Below are positions 11,749-21,181 of a stretch of 64,000 bases of DNA, piece after piece (positions within the stretch are counted from its first letter, which is position 1; each line of letters begins with the position of its first letter). The notes below the pieces were generated by a model, which was not told the origin of the DNA, made no database searches, and saw nothing but the letters and a program-made list of their open reading frames with translations. The position numbers and the translations under genes were made by a program. The stretch lies in contig CP053450.1 in assembly GCA_013285505.1 (NCBI GenBank), forward strand, positions 3,828,796 to 3,892,795. The letters run 5' to 3'. Source of the stretch: Planctomycetota bacterium (GTDB taxonomy: Bacteria > Planctomycetota > Phycisphaerae > Phycisphaerales > UBA1924).

Positions 11749-12367
11749 CTACGACACGCTGAAGAACTGGGACGCGGTGCCCATCGCGTCGCGGAGCCGC
11801 GTCGTGGGCCCGGGCACGGAGCATGTAGCACGCCCCGGTCGAGCGGCCGAGCTCGCGGCAGACGTCCTCGATGGGGCGGCATTCGAGGTCGTAGAGCCGG
11901 ACGACCTTGGCGTAGTCGGTGGGCAGCTTGGCGAGCACGCGGTCCATGATCGAGACCGCCTCTTTGCGTGCCGCGGCGCGGCTGGGGGTGGTGGTGGTCA
12001 CGCCGAGCACCTCGACGAGGCCGACGTACGAATCCTCGTTGACCGGGCCGGTGACGCGTTTGCGCGGGTCGGGGCGTTTGGCGCGCTCGAAGGACCGCAC
12101 CGCGTCTCGGAGGTTGTTCTCGGCGACCCGGGTGAGCCAGGCGACGAAGGAGGCCTCGTCCTTGATCACGATGTTGGTCGCCTGCACGAAGGCCTCGAGA
12201 TAGCTCACCTGCATGACGTCGTCGGCCTCGATCAGGCCTGACCACTGCTTGCCGATCTTGGGCTCGATGCGCGCGCGCACGCGGGGCCCCACTTCTTTGA
12301 GCAGGGCGGCGATGGCCGCGGTGTCGCCAGCGTTGGCGTTCTGCAGGATTTCGTCGGATACCGCCAC
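11749..12367 (-). CDS. ECF sigma factor of the planctomycete kinase-linked type (one frameshift)
   Basis: About 206 residues. Region 2 is seen in SGLIEADDVMQVSYLEAF and FVAWLTRVAENNLRDA; region 4 in LPTDYAKVVRLYDLECRP and VCRELGRSTGACYMLRARA. The start is GTG at 12367. The frame breaks at about 11797-11803, where GCGGCTC should read GCGCGGCTC; after repair the protein ends FFSVS and stops at 11749. It is first in a two-gene unit with the kinase (88-base gap). Such ECF factors usually lack a membrane anti-sigma factor and are encoded beside Ser/Thr kinases. That matches here, so phosphorylation control is likely but not shown. Confidence 0.9.
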
Positions 12368-12452
12368 GGGAGGAACCTCACCACGGAGTCTACCACAAGA
12401 CCTCGCGTAACGGGAGGGGGCGGGGGCCGATTCCGGGGCCGTTGGCGGGGTT

Positions 12453-13660
12453 CTAGCAGCCGCCGGCCCAGGCGTTGAGGAAGTCGAGCACGTCGAGGGT
12501 GTCGATCTGGCCGTCGCCGTTGAAGTCGCCTCGAGGGTCACGCGGGACCCACACGTTCAGGAAGGCGAGCACATCGAGCGTGTCGATCACGGTGTCGCCG
12601 TTGTAGTCGGACGGGCAGGCGACCATGGCGTTGATGGTGTCCTCGGCCGAGCCGTTGACCAGCGGGACCATGTCCAGGGCGTTCATGTTGTCGCCCGGCG
12701 CGCGAGGCCGAAGACGGTGCCGGGAGCGAAGAGCGCGAGGTTGCCGTTCTCGAAGACGAGCACGTCGCCCGGCTGCAGGCCGAGGGCGAGCAGCGTCGGC
12801 GAGTCCGGTGCGAGGCTGAAGTAGACCGCGTCGGTCCCGTCGAGGATGCCGTTGAGGTTGTCGTCGAGGACGATCAGGCCGTCGATCTCGTCGAGGATGT
12901 CCAGCCCCATCTGGCCGGGCTGGGCGAAGACCGACTCGGTGCCGCCGACCTGGATCTCCACATCGAGGAAAATCGTGGCGCCGCTGTCCGGCCCGGGCAG
13001 GAACGGGTGCGACGGGCTCTCGCCGCTGAGGGTGAAGAAGACCGACGGGGGCGTGGCGTCGGGCGGGTTGAGCGTGGCGGCGATGTCGTCGAGGGGGGTG
13101 TCGGGGAGCACGAACGTGCCCGGGTCGGCGGAAGGGGCGAGCGCAAAGTCGCTGGGGTATCTGGGCGACTGGTTGACCGCGAGGGCGTTGTTGTCCAGCC
13201 CCATGCTCGCCGGCGGCGGGAGCACGCCGACGCCGCGACGCAGGGCTTCGGTCGAGAGGAAGGCGTCGCCGGCTTCCTGGTTGTTCTGCGCCTGGCGGAA
13301 GAGATGCTGCTGGGTGATGCGGAAGCGGCTGACACCGACAGCGAAGGGATCGACCGAGAAGCAGATCACGAAGTCGCTGGTTGCCAGGCCCGGCCCGGGT
13401 GCCAGATCGACGACCACGGGCGCGAGGCCGATGAGTTCGTCACCGGCGCGGCCGAGGCCCATGCCCGGCCCGCCACCGATGGGCACGGGGAACCCGACCC
13501 CGCTGTTCTCGTAGATCACGTCGCCGAGCAGGCCGCTGGGGCCGTTGTTGGCGACGCTGAAGAACGGCTGAGCGATGGCGGGTGCGCAGCACGCCGCCGC
13601 GGCGCAGAGCGCCGCGGCGAGCGGTTTGGGGGTCGATTCGAGGATTCTGAGCGCAGCCAT
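12453..13660 (-). CDS. Secreted GC-type dockerin-anchored protein of unknown function (one frameshift)
   Basis: About 400 residues. Signal peptide MAALRILESTPKPLAAALCA is followed by a beta-rich region without a family I recognise (FFSVANNGPSGLLGDVIYEN, VDLAPGPGLATSDFVICFS). The C-terminus carries two dockerin-like calcium loops (DYNGDTVIDTLDVLAFLN and DFNGDGQIDTLDVLDFLN) and ends in AGGC, the mark of the GC-type dockerin anchor found in Phycisphaerae. The frame breaks at about 12695-12705 in a CG tract just before the dockerin part; the joined reading frame is continuous. Probably exported and attached to the cell surface through the terminal motif. Confidence 0.8.
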
Positions 13661-13825
13661 CGCGACACCTCCACGGCCCCAGCATCCTTGAAGACGCCCA
13701 TTGCGTCAATAGGAACGGCCGGATTTGGTCGCGCAGAGGCCGCGGGGCGGCTTACCCAGACTGCCCCGAGAGGTTCTCGGTCGCCCTCGCGGGCACGCGG
13801 GGGGTGAGAACGGGGCTCGGAGGGC

Positions 13826-14149
13826 TTACTTGGCGAGGGTCGCCATCTTGTCCGAGTCGCTCATGGCGTCGAACTTGTCGGCGCACCCGCCGCAGCAGAA
13901 GCCGACTTCCTGACCCTGGAAGGAGACGGTCCGGGCCGAGGCCTTGACCGGGCCGCCGCTGAGGGGGCAGGTGTCGTTGCTGACCTGCGAGATGGTCGCG
14001 GCGGCCTCGCCTTCGCAGCTGCCGTCGCACGCGGCATCGGCGCAGCAGGCGTCTCCGGCAACCTTGGAGGAGCCGGTGGTCTGGCAGCCGGCAAGGCCGA
14101 AGGCCGAAACGCCGAGGGCGAGGATGAGCGCGCGAGAGAGGGTCTTCAT
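13826..14149 (-). CDS. Small Cys-rich lipoprotein with YHS/TRASH-like metal site
   Basis: 107 residues. ATG at 14149 with AGGAGA six bases upstream. The lipobox LGVSAFGLAGC puts the lipidated cysteine at residue 22, so it is membrane-attached outside the cytoplasm. A short segment of cysteines (DACCADAACDGSC) follows. Then comes a domain reading TCPLSGGPVKAS ... FCCGGCADKF, the layout of YHS/TRASH-type metal-binding domains. Likely binds copper, zinc or another soft metal; the metal cannot be told from sequence. Transcribed alone or with the ABC exporter upstream (105-base gap). Confidence 0.8.
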   Translation of the reverse strand: MKTLSRALILALGVSAFGLAGCQTTGSSKVAGDACCADAACDGSCEGEAAATISQVSNDTCPLSGGPVKASARTVSFQGQEVGFCCGGCADKFDAMSDSDKMATLAK

Positions 14150-14254
14150 GGGTGTCTCCTGTGGTGTGAGCCGCGGCACACCGGCCACGGTCGTTGGGGT
14201 GAGGATAGACGGCTATCAGCCGTCCATGCTGAGTAAATCGGACCGGATCCCCCT

Positions 14255-16287
14255 CTATTCCACCCGGGCGGGCTCGCCGAGGCCTTTGGGCTGGTCCGGC
14301 TCGAGCTGGCGGGCGAGGAACGCGGCGTACCGCCCGTCGGCGGCCAGTAGTTCCTCGTGGGAGCCGACCTCCGAGATCCGGCCGTCGTCAAGCACGACGA
14401 TGCGGTCGGCGTCTCGGACGGTGCTGAGGCGGTGGGCGATCACGAAGGTGGTGCGGTCGCGGGTCAGGTCGCGGAGGCTGGCCTGGATGAAGGCCTCGCT
14501 CTCGGAGTCGAGGTTGCTGGTGGCCTCGTCGAGGATGAGAATGGCGGGGTCGGCTAGGAGCGCGCGCGCAATCGCGATGCGCTGCTTCTGCCCGCCGCTG
14601 AGCCGGACGCCACGCTCGCCGATGAGCGTGCCGTAGCCCTCTTCCAGCTTGTCGATGAACTCCGCGGCGTGGGCGGCGGTGGCGGCGGCGATGACCTCGT
14701 CCATCGTCGCGCCGCGGCGGGCGTAGGCGATGTTGTCGGCGATCGAGCCGTCGAAGAGGAAGACGTCCTGCTCGACCACGCCGAGCAGCGAGCGATAGCT
14801 GCGGGGGTCGATCTCGCGGATGTCGCGCCCGTCGAGCAGCACGCGCCCCCTGCTGCGGGTCGTAGAAGCGGGCGACGAGGTTGCAGAGCGTCGTCTTGCC
14901 GGCACCCGAGGGGCCGACGAGCGCCACGGTCTCACCCGGCATGACATCGAGGTCGATCTCGTGGAGCACGGGCTCGCTGTCGGAGGAGCCGCCCTGTTCT
15001 TCGGCCCTGTCCTGCTCGGCCTTGGTGCGGAGGCGTTTGTAGGCGAAGGTCACGCCTTCGAGCGTGATGCGGCCTTTGACCTGCGCGCGCGCGATGCGAT
15101 CGCCCTCGGGGTCGTCCACGAATTCGGGCGACTCGGCGAGCAGGTCGAGCACGCGGTCGAGGGCGGCGAGCTGGGTCTGCACCGACGCGGCGGTGCCGGC
15201 GAGGGTGGAGAGCGGGCCGAGCAGCATCATGAGGTAGGCGAAGAAGCTGACGACGGCTCCGGGGGAGAGTTCGCCGCTGATGACGCGGTATCCGCCGTAG
15301 AGCACGACCGCGGCGCTGGCGGCAGGAATGAAGATCTGCCAGGCGATGTCGATGCCGCGGCTGAGCCACCAGGCGTAGATCTCCTGCCGGGCGACGAGGT
15401 CGTTGCGGCGGGTGTATCTGGCGGCTCTCGGCGGTCTCGCGGCCGAAGCCCCGCACGACCCGCATGCCGCCGAAGGTCTCGGTGGCGTGGCTGTCGGCCT
15501 GCATGGTGACGGCCTTGATGTCGCGCCGGACGGGGCGGATGCGGGCGATCCAGACGCGGTGAGTGTAGAAAACGATGGGGATCATGAGCATGCCGCCGAT
15601 GAGCAGCGGCCAGTCGATCCATGCGAGGATGGCGAGGGTGCCGACGATCTGGACGATCGCGCCCCAGGGGTTGTAGAACATGCCGAAGGTCAGGTCGGCG
15701 ACGGTGCCGGCGTCCTCGCGGAGCAGGGCGGTGAGCCCGCCGCTCTTGAGCTGGTGGATGCGGTGCAGGGGCAGGGTCGCGGCGTGGGAGAAGGCGCGGC
15801 GTTTGGTGTCGGCCGCGAGGACGCGGGTGGTGCGGGTGAGCATCCACCGGCCGACGATGCCGACGCCGGTGCCAACCAGCGCGACCAGCAGCATGCAGGC
15901 GGCGATGATCCAGAGCATGGTCTCGCGGTCGGGGAGCAGAAGCGCCCAGCCCGAAGCTGCGGCCGGGGTGTTGAGCACCTCGTTGACCAGCAGGCCCATC
16001 AGCGCGGGCGGGACGAGTGCCAGGATCGCGGTGATGGTCTTGGTGATCAGCGCGAAGATGACCACTTCCTGCCCGCGGCCGATGAGCCGCCAGAACGCGC
16101 CGAAGAGCGAGCGAAAGGAGCGGTTGCGGCCGCCGGTGCGGCTCTTGCCGTGTCCGCCCGGCTTGCCCCCCCGCTGCTGCGGCGTGGTGAGCTCGGCGTC
16201 GATCACCCGGTCGAGGTGACCGGCCTTGCGTCGTTTCGAGAGATAATCGGTGAACTGGGCACGGCTGGAGCGGGGGCGGGTCGGCAT
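14255..16287 (-). CDS. MsbA-type ABC exporter, fused membrane and ATPase domains (two frameshifts)
   Basis: About 680 residues. A basic leader (SKRRKAGHLDRVIDAELT) precedes six predicted helices (for example ALITKTITAILALVPPALMG and LLVALVGTGVGIVGRWML). The ATPase domain has Walker A GPSGAGKTT, signature RLSGGQKQRIAIARALL, Walker B ILILDEATSNLD and the H-loop AHRLSTV. Frame breaks at about 15411-15427 and 14840-14850; both restore standard family sequence (GFGRETAES to RRNDLVARQ; DPQQG to RVLLDGRDI). Substrate unknown: lipid A-like lipid or drug export are the usual roles. Start ATG at 16287 shares a 200-base upstream region with the divergent symporter gene. Confidence 0.9.
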
Positions 16288-16490
16288 CGGGTGATGGTAG
16301 GAGTCGCGCCACGGGCGGATGTGGATTGCGGTATCGTGTGTCACGGCCGTTTCGGCCGTGCGGGCGGTCTCGTGCGGGCGGAGCGGCGTTGAGCGTGCGG
16401 ACGACGCGCGGCTCCCGGAGCCGAGGCAGACCGGGACAGCAGACCGAGCCGGCACCCGACAGACCACCGATCGAGCCCCCGAGGACCACC

Positions 16491-18086
16491 ATGGCGACAG
16501 GCAAGACAAGACTCGCGCTGCACTGGAAGATCCTGATCGGCCTGGTGCTGGGGATCGTGGTCGGGCTGGCCGTTAACACGATGTGGACGGCGGCGACGTG
16601 GGACGGCATGGGTGTGGACCACCCGACCGCTTTCGTCGGGATGAAGGAGGCCGAGGTACCAGTACTCCCCGACGGCGTGGACAGGGTGCAAGATCTCGAC
16701 CCAGACAATCCCAAGCTCGCAGGACTGCACCCCTACCAGCTCAATCAGGCACAAATCGAGGCATTCGAGCTTGCGACCATCGAAGCGAACCAGGATCCCG
16801 GCCCGCTGGCCCACGTCGCGCGGTTTATCAGGAACCTGAACAAGTTTGTTGGCGCGCTCTTTATGAACGGGCTGAAGTTCATCGCGGTGCCGATCGTGCT
16901 GTTCAGCCTCGCGGCCGGGGTCGCGAGTCTCAACGACATCTCCAAAGTCGGGAGGATCGGGGCCAAAACCGTCGGGATCTATCTGGTGACGACCGCCGTC
17001 GCGATCACCATCGGGCTGTCCGCGGCCAATCTGATCCGCCCGGGCGGCGGCTTCGACGAGACCCTGCGCGAGGACCTCCGCCTGAGCGGAGAGGCCGAGG
17101 CCACCGCCAAGGTCGGCAGCGCCGAGGCGCAGATGGATCGGGGCACCTGGGACGTGCTTCTCGACATCTTCCCGAGCAATCCCTTCGCGGCGATGGCCGA
17201 CGGCAACACGCTGCAGGTCGTGGTGGTCGGGCTGCTGGTCGGGGTTGCGCTCACGCTCATCCCCAAGAAGAAGGCCGTCCCACTCATCGCGTTCTTTGAC
17301 GGCATGACGGATGTCATCATCAAGATCGTCGAGATCGTGCTGATCCTCGCACCCTACGCGGTCTTCGCGTTGCTGGTCGACAAGCTCGCCGATCTCGGGA
17401 TCGACCTGCTCAAGCAGCTCGCCTGGTACTGCATGACGGTGGTGCTGGGGCTGGCGCTGATGATGTTTGTCGTCTATCCCGCGGTGCTGCGATTGCTGAC
17501 GCCGGTGCGGTACGGCCGGTTCTTCAAGGCGATCAGCCCGGCGCAGCTGCTGGCGTTCAGCTCGTCGAGCTCCGGCGCGACGATGCCGGTCACCATGGAG
17601 TGCGTCGAGAAGCGGCTGGGTGTTTCCGAGGATGTGACCAGCTTTGTGATCCCTGTCGGGGCGACGATCAACATGGACGGCACGGCGCTCTATCAGGGCG
17701 TCGCGGCCGTCTTTATCTCGCAGATGTACGGCATGGACCTGAGCTTCGGGCAGCAGCTGACGATCGTGCTGACCGCGACGCTGGCCTCGATCGGCACGGC
17801 CGCCGTGCCGGGCGTAGGCATCGTCATGCTGGTGATCGTGCTCGAGGCCGTCGGGCTGCCGCTGGAGGGCATCGCGGTGATCCTGGGTGTGGACCGCATC
17901 CTCGACATGTGCCGCACGAGCGTGAACGTCACGGGCGACTGCATGGTCGCCTCGGTGGTCGCGCACAGCGAGAAGGAGCTGGCGACCGAGGACGAGATCG
18001 CCGAGCGGCTCGCCCGGGAAGAGGCCGAGGGGCTCGATGAGCACCCGCACGAGGCGGGTACCGATCAGTACGGTGCCGGGCGATAG
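16491..18086 (+). CDS. Glutamate/dicarboxylate:cation symporter (DAACS/GltP family) with large insert after helix 1
   Basis: 532 residues, against about 420 for typical bacterial members. Diagnostic motifs: FSSSSSGATMPVTM (hairpin 1), IPVGATINMDGTALYQG (helix 7 NMDGT), VPGVGIVML, and RILDMCRTSVNVTGD in helix 8. The Arg of CRTSVNVTGD is the residue that selects acidic substrates in GltPh, so aspartate, glutamate or a C4-dicarboxylate is likely. The extra length is mainly a roughly 75-residue hydrophilic segment between helix 1 (LIGLVLGIVVGLAVN) and helix 2 (GALFMNGLKFIAVPIVLFSL), placed outside the membrane by family topology. A charged C-terminal tail follows. Start ATG 16491; no obvious Shine-Dalgarno site. 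Confidence 0.93.
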   Translation: MATGKTRLALHWKILIGLVLGIVVGLAVNTMWTAATWDGMGVDHPTAFVGMKEAEVPVLPDGVDRVQDLDPDNPKLAGLHPYQLNQAQIEAFELATIEANQDPGPLAHVARFIRNLNKFVGALFMNGLKFIAVPIVLFSLAAGVASLNDISKVGRIGAKTVGIYLVTTAVAITIGLSAANLIRPGGGFDETLREDLRLSGEAEATAKVGSAEAQMDRGTWDVLLDIFPSNPFAAMADGNTLQVVVVGLLVGVALTLIPKKKAVPLIAFFDGMTDVIIKIVEIVLILAPYAVFALLVDKLADLGIDLLKQLAWYCMTVVLGLALMMFVVYPAVLRLLTPVRYGRFFKAISPAQLLAFSSSSSGATMPVTMECVEKRLGVSEDVTSFVIPVGATINMDGTALYQGVAAVFISQMYGMDLSFGQQLTIVLTATLASIGTAAVPGVGIVMLVIVLEAVGLPLEGIAVILGVDRILDMCRTSVNVTGDCMVASVVAHSEKELATEDEIAERLAREEAEGLDEHPHEAGTDQYGAGR

Positions 18087-18103
18087 CCCGGTCTCGCGGG
18101 CTC

Positions 18104-18705
18104 TCAATCTTCGGGTGCGTCCGTCGGTGTCTCGGTGTCCATTGGCTCACCGTCGGACTGCTTGGCCTCGAGTTCGCGCGAGAGCGAGGTGAAGGCCGCG
18201 AAGCCGAAGGGCACATCGCCCTCGGCCCCGTCCTTGCCGCCCTGCGATTCATCCTTCATCGACTGCATCGCTTCTTCTGAGAGTGCGTGCACGCCGCGGA
18301 TCTCGTGGACGGGGAAGGTGTAGACCTCGCCCGAGGGCGTGCGGATCTGGAAGACGGTGCACTGGACATCCTCTGAGAGGGCCCGGGCCTGCGAGCTGCC
18401 GCCGATGGAGCAGGCAAAGAGCGGCGTGATGTCGGCGATCGGGATGCGGTCGCCGTGTCGGGTGACCACCGCGACGCGGCCGTCGAACCCGGGCAGGTCC
18501 TTGATCGGCCCGGGGTCGGGGTTGCCCTGCGCGATGAACTGCCTGCGCTGGGTCTCGGCGAATCCGACCAGGCGGGCCCGCTGCATCGCCAGCGAGGTGA
18601 GCATCTCGCGGGTGACGTTCTGCCAGAACATCTCTCGGGCCTGCACCATGCCCGGTGCACCCCACGCGGCCGGGTGTTCGTCGTGGTGGCCTCGCTTGGA
18701 GCTTC

Positions 18706-18709
<4 letters not shown>
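18104..18709 (-). CDS. Unrecognised protein translationally coupled to the ATPase gene
   Basis: About 201 residues, no family recognised. The ATG at 18709 overlaps the stop of the upstream UgpC-type gene by four bases, so the two are almost certainly co-translated. An N-terminal helix-rich part ([20 protein letters not shown]) leads to a small beta region ([40 protein letters not shown]) and an acidic, Asp/Glu-rich tail. No signal peptide or membrane helix, so probably cytoplasmic. The context suggests a transport-associated or regulatory role; nothing in the sequence proves it. Confidence 0.75.
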
Positions 18710-19827
<1,118 letters not shown>

Positions 19828-19986
19828 GCGGTGGTCTCCAAGAGGGGGTGAGTCAGCGTAGCCGGACGCCGGAGTCTGGCCAACCCGCACAACCGCCACG
19901 GCTTGCCGGGCTCGGCGTGAGGGAAAGTGAGTGCGGGCCAAGCGGGGCCCGGGTTCGGCCGATAGGCCTCCAGCAGGGAGGTCCAC

Positions 19987-20307
19987 ATGCAGCCGACAGA
20001 CAGCGCATTCGATCGGGTCAAGTCACTCCTGGGGAAGATGGACCGCTCGATCGACGAGGCCCGCCAGCGGCGGCTCGACGACGAGGACCCTTCTGACGAT
20101 CCTCCCGGCGGCCCCGGGAAATCACTAACAGATTCCGATCATGCCCACGCCGACCCGGCACCGAACGGGACCAACGGCAACGGGCATTCCAACGGTGCGT
20201 CCAACGGCACCCGCTCCGAGCCGGGCAGGCCCACCTCGAAGTACGGCCGGGCCACACCGATCCGCGAGACGCCGCCGGCCAACGGCGCCAAGTGGCGCGA
20301 GGCCTGA
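19987..20307 (+). CDS. Small hydrophilic unknown protein
   Basis: 106 residues. The start ATG at 19987 has AGGGAGG seven bases upstream, which supports translation. The N-terminal 35 residues look helical ([34 protein letters not shown]). The rest is low complexity, with Asn/Gly runs ([16 protein letters not shown]) and a basic end. No known family, no signal peptide. It stands alone between the divergent ATPase operon and tRNA-Gln. Confidence 0.6.
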   Translation: MQPTDSAFDRVKSLLGKMDRSIDEARQRRLDDEDPSDDPPGGPGKSLTDSDHAHADPAPNGTNGNGHSNGASNGTRSEPGRPTSKYGRATPIRETPPANGAKWREA

Positions 20308-20382
20308 CCGGCACCGGAATTGGGCCGCACGGCCGCACTTGCCTCGACGGGCGCACGTGGGTAGCATTCACCCGCGACCCGA

Positions 20383-20453
20383 AGGGGATTAGTGTAACGG
20401 TAGCACGACTGATTCTGGTTCAGTTAGTACAGGTTCAAATCCTGTATCCCCTG
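20383..20453 (+). tRNA. tRNA-Gln (anticodon CUG)
   Basis: Complete cloverleaf of 71 bases. The acceptor stem AGGGGAT pairs with ATCCCCT and the discriminator is G. The anticodon stem ACTGA/TCAGT encloses the loop TTCTGGT, with anticodon CTG at 20415-20417. The T arm is ACAGG-TTCAAAT-CCTGT. The 3' CCA is not encoded. A strong terminator hairpin begins nine bases downstream, so it is probably a single-gene transcript. Confidence 0.96.
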
Positions 20454-20461
20454 TTAGCCTC

Positions 20462-20503
20462 AACCGCCCGGTGCGTTATCCGCACCGGGCGGTTAGTGTT
20501 TTT
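20462..20503 (+). terminator. Rho-independent terminator after tRNA-Gln
   Basis: A perfect 14-bp stem (AACCGCCCGGTGCG with CGCACCGGGCGGTT) encloses a five-base loop and is followed by a T-rich run ending TTTTT. Confidence 0.9.
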
Positions 20504-20556
20504 GGGCTCGGAGGGGGCCTCCCGCGGACCCGGCCCGGTCCGCCGGCCGGCGGGGC

Positions 20557-20985
20557 TCAGTCCGTTTCCCACCGACGCAGGATGCGCTGGGTCTCGTCGC
20601 GGTGCTCGCTCTCGTCGCGGGCCATGTCCTCGAGCTGCACCTGCAGGCCCTTCATGCCGAGAGCCTCGGCCTGGGCGGCCCGAGCGGCGTAGCGGTCGTG
20701 GGCCTCGGTCTCGGCCTTGAGGATCTCCTCGAGCATCTGCTTGGCGCTGGTCGCCTCGGGCACCGGCTTGGGCGTGGTGGTCGGGTTGCCGCCCATCGCG
20801 ACGATCTTGCCCGCCAGATACTGCGCGTGCCCGGTCTCGTCGGGGATCTCGGCCTCGAAGAACGCCTTGAGCTCGGGGCGGCTCGGCCCGCTGACTTTCG
20901 CGGCATACGTCAGGTACTGGATCACCGCGCTCAGCTCGTAGGCGAGGTCATCGTTGAGGCTGTCGATGAGGTCCTGTGCGGACAT
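20557..20985 (-). CDS. Ferritin-like (bacterioferritin/Dps-type) four-helix protein
   Basis: 143 residues forming four helices of a ferritin-like fold. Candidate di-iron ligands are the Glu of LAYELSAVIQY (helix A), EAEIPDETGHAQYLAG (helix B, ExxH), ILKAETEAHDRY (helix C) and ARDESEHRDE (helix D, ExxH). Likely stores or oxidises iron in the cytoplasm. Shorter than bacterioferritin (about 158), so a generic ferritin-like call is safer. Start ATG 20985 with AGGAG nine bases upstream. Stands alone. Confidence 0.85.
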   Translation of the reverse strand: MSAQDLIDSLNDDLAYELSAVIQYLTYAAKVSGPSRPELKAFFEAEIPDETGHAQYLAGKIVAMGGNPTTTPKPVPEATSAKQMLEEILKAETEAHDRYAARAAQAEALGMKGLQVQLEDMARDESEHRDETQRILRRWETD

Positions 20986-21084
20986 GTGCGATACTCCTGT
21001 CAAAAGGTGATGGCCCCTGCGCCCGGACCTCCTCTCCCGGACTCTGATCCCGGGCAAACTCCGGGACTTTGGAGCCTAGACACA

Positions 21085-21118
21085 CAACGGGCGACACGTC
21101 AATGCATGCCGCCCGTTG
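21085..21118 (-). terminator. Possible terminator hairpin after the M14 peptidase gene
   Basis: A nine-base inverted repeat (CAACGGGCG/CGCCCGTTG) with a 16-base loop lies between the stop of the peptidase gene and the start of the ferritin gene. The following bases on the minus strand (TGTGTGTCT) are only moderately T-rich, so the terminator reading is tentative. Confidence 0.4.
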
Positions 21119-21181
21119 CGGAAAGGACCTGGTTGTTCGGCCGAGGGCGGCCGGCGGATTCACCGCGTTTCTAGTGCCGCG

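Noticed and set aside
16341..18107. A 588-codon antisense frame over the symporter gene
   Set aside because: Composition (Arg/Asp/His-rich) is that of reverse-complemented GC-rich coding sequence; the plus-strand gene is unmistakable.
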